Shown: piece by piece, positions 25,805 through 34,556 of the stretch
Position numbering within the stretch: the stretch's first letter is position 1
Layout: every line of letters starts with the position of its first letter
Source of the DNA: Curtobacterium sp. VKM Ac-2922
GTDB lineage: Bacteria > Actinomycetota > Actinomycetes > Actinomycetales > Microbacteriaceae
DNA: 59,532 bases
Direction: 5' to 3'
Assembly: GCF_022815645.1 (NCBI RefSeq)
Contig: NZ_JALGRO010000005.1
Coordinates: 189,199-248,730, forward strand
Notes under the pieces: model-generated
Told to the model about the DNA's origin: nothing
Database searches by the model: none
The model's input: only the letters and a program-made list of their open reading frames with translations
Position numbers and translations under genes: made by a program

Positions 25805-26367
25805 ATCAGTCAGCTCCGCTGGTAGGGATCGGCACAGACGAGGAGCGGGCTGCCTTGGTGGCGTTCCGGTCCTTCCGCGGCATGCGTGAGACGCTGGCTG
25901 CCGATCTGCGTGCCAATCGAGGGGATCCGAAATCGCGGGTCGTGCTCATCGGATTCCGGATCTGTCAGTACCTCATCCGAGACCGAGCGCATCCACGTCG
26001 GCGGTCCTACCCAGCTGTAGCGATGTATCGGTTCGCGACCGAATTCATCCTCGGTATTGAACTCCGACCGAAGACGCGCGTGGGGCCGGGGCTCACAATC
26101 TTTCACGGAACAGGACTAGTTGTGAATGATCGCGCGCTGATCGGGACGGGAGTTGTATTGCGCAACGGGGTGGTCATCGGTCACAAGCGTCCTGAGCAGC
26201 ACGCGCCGTTCCTGCGCGACTTCGTCGACATCGGGACCACAGCGCTCATCGTCGGAGCAGTCACCATCGGCCGAGGTGCGAGCGTCGGAGCAGGGGCAGT
26301 CGTCGTTCGAGACGTTCGTGAGGGAGACACGGTGGTCGGTAATCCGGCTCGGAGCGTCAACCCATGA
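25801..26367 (+). CDS. Serine O-acetyltransferase-like sugar acetyltransferase
   Basis: A 188-residue left-handed beta-helix acetyltransferase (LbH_SAT type). The C-terminal half is built of hexapeptide repeats, with the catalytic-type segment IFHGTGLVVND and the end VVVRDVREGDTVVGNPARSV. In this setting it probably O-acetylates the polymer or a lipid-linked intermediate rather than serine. The N-terminal half is not that of a true CysE. Its GTG overlaps the previous stop (GTGA) and its stop overlaps the next ATG (ATGA), so three genes are coupled. Confidence 0.85.
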   Translation: MNQSAPLVGIGTDEERAALVAFRSFRGMRETLAADLRANRGDPKSRVVLIGFRICQYLIRDRAHPRRRSYPAVAMYRFATEFILGIELRPKTRVGPGLTIFHGTGLVVNDRALIGTGVVLRNGVVIGHKRPEQHAPFLRDFVDIGTTALIVGAVTIGRGASVGAGAVVVRDVREGDTVVGNPARSVNP

Positions 26368-27506
26368 CCCGTGGCCGACCTGAACGAGATCTGGTGGTCT
26401 TTGCCTACGCCTACGCGGCTTCAGAGCGAGACGCCGTGGCCCGGGTCATCGGAGAGCTTGCATCTGAACTGCGTCGTCGCGGACGGAATGTGAGCGTGAT
26501 CGGTATACCCGCGGAGTCGATCGTCTCCGCGGGTGGAAACGGGCTTGAGAAGATTCGCCGGTTGCGAAGCGAACTGTCGTTCATCTTCAGGCTCCTGGGC
26601 GTCGTCGTGCGGAAGGGCCATCGCCTTCAGGCTTTCGTGAGCGTCGATGTACCCTCTGGCCTGCCGCTGGTCGGGCTGTTCGCGCGACGTCTCAGCCGGG
26701 GGCGGGTCCGCGACGTTGCTTGGGTGATGGACCTGTACCGGCTGGCCGGACCGAGCAAGAACATCCTGACCCGCGCCCGAACATCCGTAGAGCTCATCGC
26801 CCTGCGGACGACCGCCGAGATCGTGACGATCGGATCTTGCATGGCCTCGCGAATAGAGAGACTGGCACATCGCCCAGCTGATGTCATCCCGCTGTGGCAT
26901 CGCCAGATGGAGCGGCAGGCACGCTTTCGACAGTCCGGTGAGCCGCTCCGTCTGCTCTACTCGGGCTCCGCTCGGGAGCTCCACCCTCTGCAGGGGCTGA
27001 TTGCCGCAGTTGCTGACCGACCCGGCGTTGAACTCCTCATCAGCGGCTCCGGCGCCGAAGTCGACCGTGCTCGGGACTGGCTCGCAGTTCGACCCGCAAG
27101 CAACATCACGATCGGGGGCTTTGTTCCTGAGACGGAACTCCAGCGATCGTACGGAGATGCCGACCTTCACGTCGTTGCGTTGTCCGAAGAGATGACCGGA
27201 ACCTGCGTTCCGTCCAAGGTGTACGCCGCCATGTCAGCTGGGCGCGGAGTCTTCCACCTCGGTTCAGCCTCGGGCCAGGCTGCGCTCGACGTCATGCGCG
27301 CCGACGCTGGAGTCGTGGTGCCGACGGGTGACGTTGACAGCATCGGACGTGCCCTCGACTCGCTGCTTGCCGACTCGTCAGCTGTCGCGCGACAGGGAGA
27401 GAACGCTTCGTCCTTCTTCGATGGTCATCGCACAGTCAGTGCCGGCGCCGACGCATGGGAGCTCGTGTTGTATGGCGACGGCTTGACCACCAAAGTTGTG
27501 AGCTGA
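26364..27506 (+). CDS. Glycosyltransferase, probably GT4 family
   Basis: A 380-residue predicted GT-B glycosyltransferase. RLLYSGSARELHPLQGLI (about residues 194-211) starts the donor-binding half, followed by ELLISGSG and a C-terminal CVPSKVYAAMSAGRGVFHLG block where GT4 enzymes bind the donor phosphate. The EX7E motif is less clear than in the other GT4. The ATG overlaps the previous TGA. Sugar unknown. Lower GC than the flanks. Confidence 0.8.
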   Translation: MTRGRPERDLVVFAYAYAASERDAVARVIGELASELRRRGRNVSVIGIPAESIVSAGGNGLEKIRRLRSELSFIFRLLGVVVRKGHRLQAFVSVDVPSGLPLVGLFARRLSRGRVRDVAWVMDLYRLAGPSKNILTRARTSVELIALRTTAEIVTIGSCMASRIERLAHRPADVIPLWHRQMERQARFRQSGEPLRLLYSGSARELHPLQGLIAAVADRPGVELLISGSGAEVDRARDWLAVRPASNITIGGFVPETELQRSYGDADLHVVALSEEMTGTCVPSKVYAAMSAGRGVFHLGSASGQAALDVMRADAGVVVPTGDVDSIGRALDSLLADSSAVARQGENASSFFDGHRTVSAGADAWELVLYGDGLTTKVVS

Positions 27507-27509
27507 TCT

Positions 27510-28769
27510 GTGCGCAGCTTGATCTGGTCGCTCATCGAGCGAGTCTTCCCGCGACTAGCAAGCGCACTCCTCATGGTGCTGCTGGCGCAGTACGTGACTC
27601 CCGTTGTCGTCGGTCTCTACGCATGGCCGATGCTTGTCTTGACCTTCTACTACTCAGCTCTCGACGGTGCCATCCGTCAGGTCGTGGTCCCGAGCTTCTC
27701 CAACAAGAACTCCTACGACTTCTTGCTGCGGTACAGGAGGTGGGCGAGCATTTGCGGCGTGGTCGCAATGACGGCCACGCTCGCCGTCCTCTGGCTGGTG
27801 TTCCCAACTAGTCTGCATCCGCAGATCGTCGCTCTCCTCCCACTGATCGTTGTGCCTGTGGCCAATTCGTACGCAATCATCCCTCTCGGTTTCCTGCAGC
27901 GCGCCGATCGCTGGCGGAGTCTTGCAAACCTGCAGCTGGGAGTTGCGGGACTCTCGCTCGTCGTGTCGCTGCCGGTGCTCTTCCTCACGAAGAGCCTGCT
28001 AGGCGCGGCCCTTCAGGTGCTCCTGGCGGAACTGCTCTTCGCGGTATTCGCCCATCGATCCGCGGTACGACTCGGAATGCTTCAGCACTTGCGCACTATC
28101 GGTGCTGGACGCACCCTGGCGGCGGAGTTCCGACATGCGTCGTGGTTCTTCATCCTGGGGTGGTTGCAGGGCCAGGCCGACCGGATTCTTCTCGGCGCGG
28201 TGGCAGGAACTGCGGCTCTCGGGTCCTACAACCTCGCCATGGCGGTCGCGCGCAATCCGGGCGACGCGGTGTCCTCATCGACCGCGAACGTTCTCCGGGT
28301 GCGACTCGATGGAGTCGAGGAGCTTCGCGAGGTCCGTACGAAGGCTGACCACCTGCTGATCCGCGCGGTGGCGCTCTCGGTGGTCTTGGTCGTCGCGTTG
28401 GACCTCGGAACCCGTTTCGTTCTCCGTCCCCTTCTCGACGACTCGTGGTCGAAGCCGCTTGAGGCGGTTTTCCCGGCTTCGCTGAGCATCCTCATCACCA
28501 CCGTCACATGGTCGCTTGCACCGGTACTGATGGCGCGTGGCCGTCTGCGGTGGGGAGCTCCTATAAAAGTTGTGGGAGTAATTCTGGCGGTACCGATCGC
28601 TGTTGCTGCCGCCCACAGCATCGTTCTCGCGGCATGGTTCTTCCTTGCTAGAGAGCTCGTGCTGCTCCTGCTGCTCGTCGGCGCCTGCGGCAGAGCAACA
28701 CCTGTTCGAGCGACTCTCCTGGCAGTCGGAGTCTCCCTGATCGGCGGAGCGGTGGTCGGGTTCCTCTGA
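27510..28769 (+). CDS. Wzx-type oligosaccharide flippase
   Basis: A 419-residue protein with about 12 predicted membrane helices, of the MOP/polysaccharide-biosynthesis (Wzx) type. It moves undecaprenyl-linked repeat units across the membrane. HASWFFILGWLQGQADRILL near residue 208 is a typical mid-protein Wzx segment, followed by LGSYNLAMAVARNPGDAV. The GTG start is 4 nt after the previous stop. It is the last plus-strand gene before a convergent pair. Confidence 0.85.
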   Translation: MRSLIWSLIERVFPRLASALLMVLLAQYVTPVVVGLYAWPMLVLTFYYSALDGAIRQVVVPSFSNKNSYDFLLRYRRWASICGVVAMTATLAVLWLVFPTSLHPQIVALLPLIVVPVANSYAIIPLGFLQRADRWRSLANLQLGVAGLSLVVSLPVLFLTKSLLGAALQVLLAELLFAVFAHRSAVRLGMLQHLRTIGAGRTLAAEFRHASWFFILGWLQGQADRILLGAVAGTAALGSYNLAMAVARNPGDAVSSSTANVLRVRLDGVEELREVRTKADHLLIRAVALSVVLVVALDLGTRFVLRPLLDDSWSKPLEAVFPASLSILITTVTWSLAPVLMARGRLRWGAPIKVVGVILAVPIAVAAAHSIVLAAWFFLARELVLLLLLVGACGRATPVRATLLAVGVSLIGGAVVGFL

Positions 28770-29025
28770 CCCCGCAGTGGCGAGTCGTCCGTTCCGCTAC
28801 CCACACGGGACAAGAAAGTACTGAATCAAAACGACAAGTGCGTCGACGTCTCGAAGCTCATCGCGTGACTCGATACGGCCATTATTCTCCTCATCCTGAG
28901 CCCGTACTTTCACCGTCGACCCTGATTTCTCCGCAATTCAATGAATCGGCCCCTCGGACTGTGCCCGCGGCGAAAGCGTAATCCCGTGAACGAGAGTTCT
29001 TGGGGCGGTCAGCTCTGTAGCGCAA
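28770..29025. other. 256-bp convergent intergenic gap, nothing recognised
   Basis: Lies between the 3' ends of the flippase and the O-antigen ligase genes. It is A/T-richer than most intergenic DNA here. I found no clear hairpin terminator, repeat or reading frame. Confidence 0.6.
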
Positions 29026-30402
29026 TCACTCGATGATCACCGCCGAATCGAAGTCGCCCGTTGATCTCGGCAAGGGCAGGGCTCGCCGTTTGTGACTGTC
29101 GAGAGCAGATTGTCGTTGCGGCGCAGTCGTAAGTACGATTCCGGCGGCCCACCAGAACGGCACAGCGCCGAATGGTGCCTCGAGCACGACACCTAGAGAG
29201 GCCACGGGAAGTATTGCCAGCACAATCAGTGATGCTATTGCGATGACATCGTCCTCAGCGGCAACGCGAAGACGGCGGAAAACGGTCAAAACGAGGCTAA
29301 GGATTACCCCGCCCACCAGAAAGACCCCGACTAGGCCCATCCGAGCGTAGATGCCAATGAAGTAATTGTGCGGACTGCGAACGTTCTCGTATGTGGTGCC
29401 CTCGAGATAGGAGAGTGTTCCGGATTCCGACAGGAAGTCGTTCCCGAACCCGCTACCGAATATCTGCCGCGAGGGCGTCTCGTTTGTCCACTCAATGACC
29501 CGCGTCCACACAAGACGCCGAGCCTGTTCAGTCCCCTGGGCGCTCAGCTGCTGGGCTGTCGTCGCGGAGGATGAATCGATCGTCGCGACCAGACGTTGTC
29601 CCGGGCCGGTCTGGGGTAACACCACGATCGCGGCAGCGAGGGCTAGTGGAACGAGCATCTGGGAGAACAGTCTTCGGCCGCTTCTCGCAGGAGTTCCGGC
29701 GTAGAAGATCAGGTACGCGACCAACAAGGATGCAACCACGCTCAGCAGCCCAGCGCGAGACTGCAGGGAAAGGACGTCTGCGAGGGAGATGAAAATCGCG
29801 ACGATCGGCCAGAAGCGTTTCTTCGTTCGGAAAGCGCGGAGCAGGAACATCCCGGATCCGATTCCGAGAACTGCCATGTCGATGTCTGGCCGGATCTGGA
29901 AGACCGCTGCAGCACCGCCGGCAAGCGGGAAGCCAGCGAATCGCGTGAAGATCGAGAAGGTGGCCCAGACGAGGTGCGCCGTCAGGGCGACCATGAACAC
30001 TCGTGCCGAGCGGTCTCGTGCGAGCTTCGTTGACCGGGCGATGGACGCGGCGCTGACGAAGGCGAGGAATGAGTAGAGGAATGGGGCTGAGTCTCGGACC
30101 CAGTCGCCGATTGACACGTCCTGCGCCAGCGCGACCACGATTCGCGTCAGTACGTAGCAGAAGAACAGTGTTAATGGCAAGCCTGGACGGTCGCGAGCCA
30201 CAAAGAGGTCTCGAGGGGCTTGACCGTTCCGCTGGCGGAGCAAGAACCACTGCGCGAGGCCCAGGAACAGGAGTACGTCGGTCAAGAAGACGGGCGATAC
30301 ACCGATGTACGATCCCCACCTTGTTGCTGCAAGAATCAGTGCAACCGCGGATGTGCCCACCACCACCTTGGGGACACGCGTGACACGATCCCCTGGCAGC
30401 AT
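29026..30402 (-). CDS. O-antigen ligase/polymerase (Wzy-like) membrane protein
   Basis: A 458-residue protein with about 11 predicted membrane helices. The large external loop ends in RSPHNYFIGIYARMGLVG, carrying the conserved RxxHN of the Wzy_C/WaaL family. In a Wzx/Wzy locus it is the best candidate polymerase. I choose ATG 30402 because TACGTT lies exactly 6 nt upstream, giving a leaderless mRNA. A TTG at 30456 would add 18 residues with no membrane or family match. It runs opposite to the main operon. Confidence 0.85.
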   Translation of the reverse strand: MLPGDRVTRVPKVVVGTSAVALILAATRWGSYIGVSPVFLTDVLLFLGLAQWFLLRQRNGQAPRDLFVARDRPGLPLTLFFCYVLTRIVVALAQDVSIGDWVRDSAPFLYSFLAFVSAASIARSTKLARDRSARVFMVALTAHLVWATFSIFTRFAGFPLAGGAAAVFQIRPDIDMAVLGIGSGMFLLRAFRTKKRFWPIVAIFISLADVLSLQSRAGLLSVVASLLVAYLIFYAGTPARSGRRLFSQMLVPLALAAAIVVLPQTGPGQRLVATIDSSSATTAQQLSAQGTEQARRLVWTRVIEWTNETPSRQIFGSGFGNDFLSESGTLSYLEGTTYENVRSPHNYFIGIYARMGLVGVFLVGGVILSLVLTVFRRLRVAAEDDVIAIASLIVLAILPVASLGVVLEAPFGAVPFWWAAGIVLTTAPQRQSALDSHKRRALPLPRSTGDFDSAVIIE

Positions 30403-30408
30403 AGGGGA

Positions 30409-30414
30409 AACGTA
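30409..30414 (-). promoter_or_regulatory. -10 hexamer TACGTT, leaderless start
   Basis: Preceded by TGC (extended -10) and followed by 6 nt to the ATG of the ligase/polymerase gene. Lies between two minus-strand genes 66 bp apart. Confidence 0.45.
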
Positions 30415-30468
30415 GCATGGGGCGGGCAGATCAGGGACCGATCGTTCCCGTTTCAAGAGCGTGCGGCC

Positions 30469-31326
30469 TTAGCTCCGAGACGACCGGCGGGACAAGGCCT
30501 TCAACGCAACTCGGTCTCGGGCAGCAAGGTGCGCCAGCGCGTCCTCGAGAGCGCCGCCGAGCGTCCGAAGCTTCCGCGTCGGGGATCCGGCCGCCTGCAT
30601 CGCCTCCGCGCGGTCGCCTGACAGCGTGGGGAACACGTGCTTGGCCAGCGCAGAGTAAGCCTCTTGCCACTCGCCCTCCGCAGCAGCTCGAGCGGACCAA
30701 TCATGAGTTGCGGTCACCTGCTCTCGATGGCGGCGGAGCGCGGTCACTGGTCGCGATGTCCGCTCGAGGCGGAGTCCGCTGGCGGCAGCGCGAAGCCAAA
30801 GGTCATAATCTTCGGCGAGACAGACGCGATATCCCCCCAAACTCTTCACCGAGGCCGTCCGCGCAGACATCGTTGAGTGAGCCACAGGGTTCTCGACGAG
30901 CAGGGCTATCGGGAAGGCTAGGGGTGATATCGCGAGCGGCGGAGAGGGGTACGGAAGCGTCAACCCCGTGCCGAAATGGATGACGCCGCCGAACGTGAAG
31001 TCGGCACCGGAACGAAGTCGCTTGAGCTGAGCGCGAAAGCGTCCGGGAAGCGTGATGTCGTCAGCATCCATCCGCGCGACGAACTCACCCCGCGCCTCAT
31101 CGAGCAGCGTGTTCAATGCCGATGCGACTCCTAGACCGGAAGAAGAACGCAGAACTTTGATCCGCTTGTCGTCGATGCTCGCAGCAACGTCGGCAGTTCC
31201 ATCGTGGCTTCCGTCGTCCATCACCAAGACTTCGGAGTGTGCCGGGGCTGACCTGAGAGTTGAGGTCAGGGCCCTTTGGAGAGTCTTCGCTGCGTTTCGG
31301 GCAGGGATGACGACGGAGAGTTGCAA
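30469..31326 (-). CDS. Glycosyltransferase, GT2 family
   Basis: A 285-residue GT-A glycosyltransferase. LSVVIPARNAAKTL starts the fold, DDGSHDGT (about 37-44) is the nucleotide contact, and ARMDADD (about 84-90) is the metal-binding DXD. LAEDYDLWLRAA follows in the acceptor half. The TTG start has GGAG 5 nt upstream. The C-terminal 50 residues are Arg/Ala-rich and poorly conserved-looking. It is transcribed with the ligase/polymerase gene against the main operon. Confidence 0.88.
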   Translation of the reverse strand: MQLSVVIPARNAAKTLQRALTSTLRSAPAHSEVLVMDDGSHDGTADVAASIDDKRIKVLRSSSGLGVASALNTLLDEARGEFVARMDADDITLPGRFRAQLKRLRSGADFTFGGVIHFGTGLTLPYPSPPLAISPLAFPIALLVENPVAHSTMSARTASVKSLGGYRVCLAEDYDLWLRAAASGLRLERTSRPVTALRRHREQVTATHDWSARAAAEGEWQEAYSALAKHVFPTLSGDRAEAMQAAGSPTRKLRTLGGALEDALAHLAARDRVALKALSRRSSRS

Positions 31327-31495
31327 CTCCGCTCCGATCCGTGCGAGTGACGTGGTGGGTCAGGGTGATCGTATCCGACTAGCTCGGCGACTGGGGAGCA
31401 GCCACCGACTGGGGCCACCGCGGGCGCAGCGCGGCGGAACGATTTTCGCGTCCTGGTTCCTGTACCCTTCGTCAGGATCGAAGGGGGTCTTCTGC

Positions 31496-32407
31496 ATGAG
31501 CAGTCAAGTGGCCGCGCTACAACTGCGGGCGCAATCGAGCCTCCAGGAGTTGCATGCGGGCGTTACGAGCCTCATCCTGACCGACTTTCCTGACCATGGA
31601 AACATCGGTGACTCCGCAATTGCACTCGGTGAGCGACGTTTCTGGGATCAGTCCGGTATTCGGATGGCAAGAGTACAAAGCCAACCGACGTTGACCCGCG
31701 CGACTCTTCGAAGCACGATGACGATCGCGGTACACGGCGGTGGAAACATCGGTGGCTTGTATCCCGCCGCCGACGAACATCGTTACCGCCTCGCGTCGGC
31801 TCTGCCGCGGGGCACTGTCCTCATCCAGGAGCCGCAGACGGTGCACTTCGCGACAGAAGCCCGCCGCAGGGAGTTCGAGCAGCGGTTCGCTCGGCGCGAG
31901 AACACGAGGATCGCGGGTCGTGACGATCGGAGTGTCGAGGTACTCCGCCAGATGATGGACGATGTGGTCCTCAGTCCGGATCCGGTCCACCTGCTTGGGG
32001 AGCTTCCGGCTTTACCGCCAACTCAAGAGTTCGTTTACTTGCGCCGACGGGACGACGAGTCAGCTGGCCGGTTGCGGGAAGGAATCGACTGGCCCGATGA
32101 CCCACGGGATCTGAATGCGTTGCGTTGGTGGGCGAATCGGTCGGCGGAGATGCCGCCCATCAGGCATCTGTTCCAGCGAAAGCCCAGTACCTGGATGCAC
32201 AAAGCCGAACGACGACTCGAACGCGGCATCGCGTATTTGTCGCAGGGCGAAGTAATCGTGACTGATCGACTTCACGCCATGCTCCTGGGCCTCCAGATGG
32301 GGAGAAGGGTCATCGCTACCGACAACAGCTACGGCAAGCTGTCTGCGTACGCGCAAACTTGGCTCTCGGGCTTCGGCAGCCAACTGGAACTCCGGGAGAA
32401 AGCTTGA
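31496..32407 (+). CDS. Polysaccharide pyruvyl transferase family protein
   Basis: A 303-residue enzyme predicted to add a pyruvate ketal from phosphoenolpyruvate to a sugar of the polymer. Family blocks are LTDFPDHGNIGDSAIALGE (about 28-46), AVHGGGNIGGLY (about 78-89) and a C-terminal VTDRLHAMLLGLQMG (about 255-269). ATG 31496 has AAGGGGG 8 nt upstream. The 169-bp gap to the divergent GT2 gene should hold promoters for both, but no clear boxes were found. Lower-GC composition, and it is the last gene of the shifted block. Confidence 0.9.
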   Translation: MSSQVAALQLRAQSSLQELHAGVTSLILTDFPDHGNIGDSAIALGERRFWDQSGIRMARVQSQPTLTRATLRSTMTIAVHGGGNIGGLYPAADEHRYRLASALPRGTVLIQEPQTVHFATEARRREFEQRFARRENTRIAGRDDRSVEVLRQMMDDVVLSPDPVHLLGELPALPPTQEFVYLRRRDDESAGRLREGIDWPDDPRDLNALRWWANRSAEMPPIRHLFQRKPSTWMHKAERRLERGIAYLSQGEVIVTDRLHAMLLGLQMGRRVIATDNSYGKLSAYAQTWLSGFGSQLELREKA

Positions 32408-32521
32408 CCACCCAAAGCTGGAGTTGTCGTCGTCCTGGTTTGCGGCCGTTATGCTGAGTGTTCGTTGCTTCTAGCCGGGATCGAGCACGGGCTCGATGCG
32501 GTCGATCAGACTCGGGGATTC

Positions 32522-33550
32522 ATGACCAAGCGCGCGCTCATCACGGGCATCACGGGACAGGACGGTTCCTACCTGGCCGAGTTGCTGCTCCGCAAGGGGT
32601 ACGAGGTCCACGGAGTGATCCGTCGGGCATCGACGTTCAACACATCGCGGATCGATCACCTGTACGTGGACCCGCACAACCCTGACGCGAAGCTGTACCT
32701 GCACTACGGGGACCTGGGCGACGGAGCGCGCCTGGTGAGCCTGCTCGCCGACCTCAAGCCCGACGAGGTCTACAATCTGGCCGCGCAGTCGCACGTGCGC
32801 GTCTCGTTCGACGAGCCCGAGCACACCGGCGACGTCACGGGTGTCGGCACGATGCGCATGCTCGAAGCGGTCCGAGTCTCCGGCATCCACACGCGCTTCT
32901 ACCAGGCGTCGTCCTCGGAGATGTTCGGTGCGACGCCGCCACCGCAGAACGAGGAGACGCCGTTCTGGCCGCGCTCGCCGTACGGCGCCGCGAAGGTCTA
33001 CAGCTACTGGGTCACGCGGAACTACCGCGAGGCGTACGGCATGTTCGCGGTGAACGGCATCCTGTTCAACCACGAGTCGCCCCGTCGTGGTGAGACGTTC
33101 GTCACGCGCAAGATCACGCGTGCCGTTGCCCGGATCAAGGCGGGCGTCGAGGACCACATCTACCTCGGCAACCTCGACTCGGTGCGTGACTGGGGCTACG
33201 CGGCCGAGTACGTCGAGGGCATGTGGCGGATGCTGCAGGTCGACGAGCCGGACGACTTCGTGCTGGCCACCGGCGGCGACTTCACCGTCAAGGACTTCCT
33301 GTCCACCGCCTTCTCGCACGCCGGCCTGAACTGGGAGGACCACGTCCGCTTCGATGAGCGCTACCTGCGCCCGAGTGAGGTCGACGCCCTGGTGGGCGAT
33401 GCGTCGAAGGCCAAGGAGAAGCTCGGCTGGGAGGCGACGGTCGACACCGCCGAACTCGCTCGCATCATGGTCGACGCCGACATCGAGGCCCTCGAGCACG
33501 AAGGTCGCCCGTGGATCGACACCGTCCGTCTGCAGAGCTGGGAGTCCTGA
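32522..33550 (+). CDS. gmd: GDP-mannose 4,6-dehydratase
   Basis: Makes GDP-4-keto-6-deoxymannose from GDP-mannose, the first step to GDP-fucose. The Rossmann motif GITGQDG is at residues 8-14. [15 protein letters not shown], the active-site SSSEMFG and the SPYGAAK (YxxxK) block are all present. [17 protein letters not shown] is diagnostic of Gmd. ATG 32522 is used, since the upstream extension from 32465 has no match. The stop overlaps the next ATG by one base. Composition is back to high GC, so this conserved pair lies outside the low-GC block. Confidence 0.97.
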   Translation: MTKRALITGITGQDGSYLAELLLRKGYEVHGVIRRASTFNTSRIDHLYVDPHNPDAKLYLHYGDLGDGARLVSLLADLKPDEVYNLAAQSHVRVSFDEPEHTGDVTGVGTMRMLEAVRVSGIHTRFYQASSSEMFGATPPPQNEETPFWPRSPYGAAKVYSYWVTRNYREAYGMFAVNGILFNHESPRRGETFVTRKITRAVARIKAGVEDHIYLGNLDSVRDWGYAAEYVEGMWRMLQVDEPDDFVLATGGDFTVKDFLSTAFSHAGLNWEDHVRFDERYLRPSEVDALVGDASKAKEKLGWEATVDTAELARIMVDADIEALEHEGRPWIDTVRLQSWES

Positions 33551-34521
33551 TGGCCGAGATCGACTTCACCCCCGGCCCGGTGGACCGCAGCGACCGGGTC
33601 TACGTCGCCGGCCACCGTGGACTCGTCGGATCGGCTGTCGCACGGAAGCTCGATGCTGAGGGCTTCACCGACGTCATCGGTCGCTCTTCCTCGGAACTCG
33701 ACCTGAAGAACCGCGACGCGGTCTTCCGGTTCTTCGCCGACGAGCAGCCGAAGCACGTCGTCCTCGCCGCGGCGAAGGTCGGCGGGATCATGGCGAACAA
33801 CACCTATCCGCATGACTTCCTCAGCGAGAACCTGCAGATCCAGGTCAACGTGATGGACGCCGCCGTCGAGCACGGCGTCGAGCGCCTCGTGTTCCTCGGC
33901 TCGTCGTGCATCTACCCGAAGCTCGCCGAGCAGCCCATCCACGAGGACGCGCTGCTGACAGGTCACCTGGAGCCGACGAACGACGCGTACGCGATCGCGA
34001 AGATCGCGGGCATCCTCCAGGTGCAGGCGGTGCGTCGCCAGCACGGCCTGCCGTGGATCTCGGCGATGCCGACGAACCTGTACGGGCCCGGCGACAACTT
34101 CTCGCCGCAGGGCTCCCACGTGCTCCCCGCCCTGATCCGTCGGTACGACGAAGCCGCGCGTTCCGGTGCCGACCGGGTCGAGAACTGGGGGACCGGGACG
34201 CCTCGGCGCGAGTTCCTGCACGTCGACGACATGGCAGCGGCGGTCTTCCACCTGCTGGAGCACTACGACGGCCCGGACCAGGTCAACGTCGGTACCGGAT
34301 CGGACGTCACGATCCGCGAGATCGCCGAGACCATCGCGAGGATCGTGGGGTTCGAGGGCGAGACGCTCTGGGACACCAGCAAGCCCGACGGAACGCCGCA
34401 GAAGCTCCTCGACGTGTCCAAGCTGGCGGATGCGGGGTGGACGTCGCAGATCGGACTCGAGGAAGGCCTCCGGAGCACGGTCGAGTGGTACCGCGAACAC
34501 GCGGACACCGTGCGCCAGTGA
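33550..34521 (+). CDS. fcl: GDP-L-fucose synthase (epimerase/reductase)
   Basis: Converts GDP-4-keto-6-deoxymannose to GDP-L-fucose with NADPH. It has 323 residues. The N-terminal VAGHRGLVGSAV Rossmann loop, the AAAKVGGI block, the FLGSSCIYPK strand and YAIAKIAG (YxxxK catalytic pair) match WcaG/Fcl closely. NLYGPGDNF and HVDDMA are further signatures. The TGATG overlap couples it to gmd. It predicts fucose in the exported polymer. Confidence 0.97.
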   Translation: MAEIDFTPGPVDRSDRVYVAGHRGLVGSAVARKLDAEGFTDVIGRSSSELDLKNRDAVFRFFADEQPKHVVLAAAKVGGIMANNTYPHDFLSENLQIQVNVMDAAVEHGVERLVFLGSSCIYPKLAEQPIHEDALLTGHLEPTNDAYAIAKIAGILQVQAVRRQHGLPWISAMPTNLYGPGDNFSPQGSHVLPALIRRYDEAARSGADRVENWGTGTPRREFLHVDDMAAAVFHLLEHYDGPDQVNVGTGSDVTIREIAETIARIVGFEGETLWDTSKPDGTPQKLLDVSKLADAGWTSQIGLEEGLRSTVEWYREHADTVRQ

Positions 34522-34544
34522 CCTCGACGGCAACTCCGCGACCC

Positions 34545-34550
34545 TAGGAT
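34545..34550 (+). promoter_or_regulatory. -10 hexamer TAGGAT, leaderless start
   Basis: Exactly 6 nt before the ATG of the DUF4012 gene. It gives that gene its own promoter just after fcl. Confidence 0.5.
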
Positions 34551-34556
34551 CAACCC

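Noticed and set aside
23900..32410. Insertion sequence or phage as the carrier of the low-GC block
   Set aside because: No transposase, integrase, terminal repeats or tRNA edge was seen. Homologous replacement fits better.
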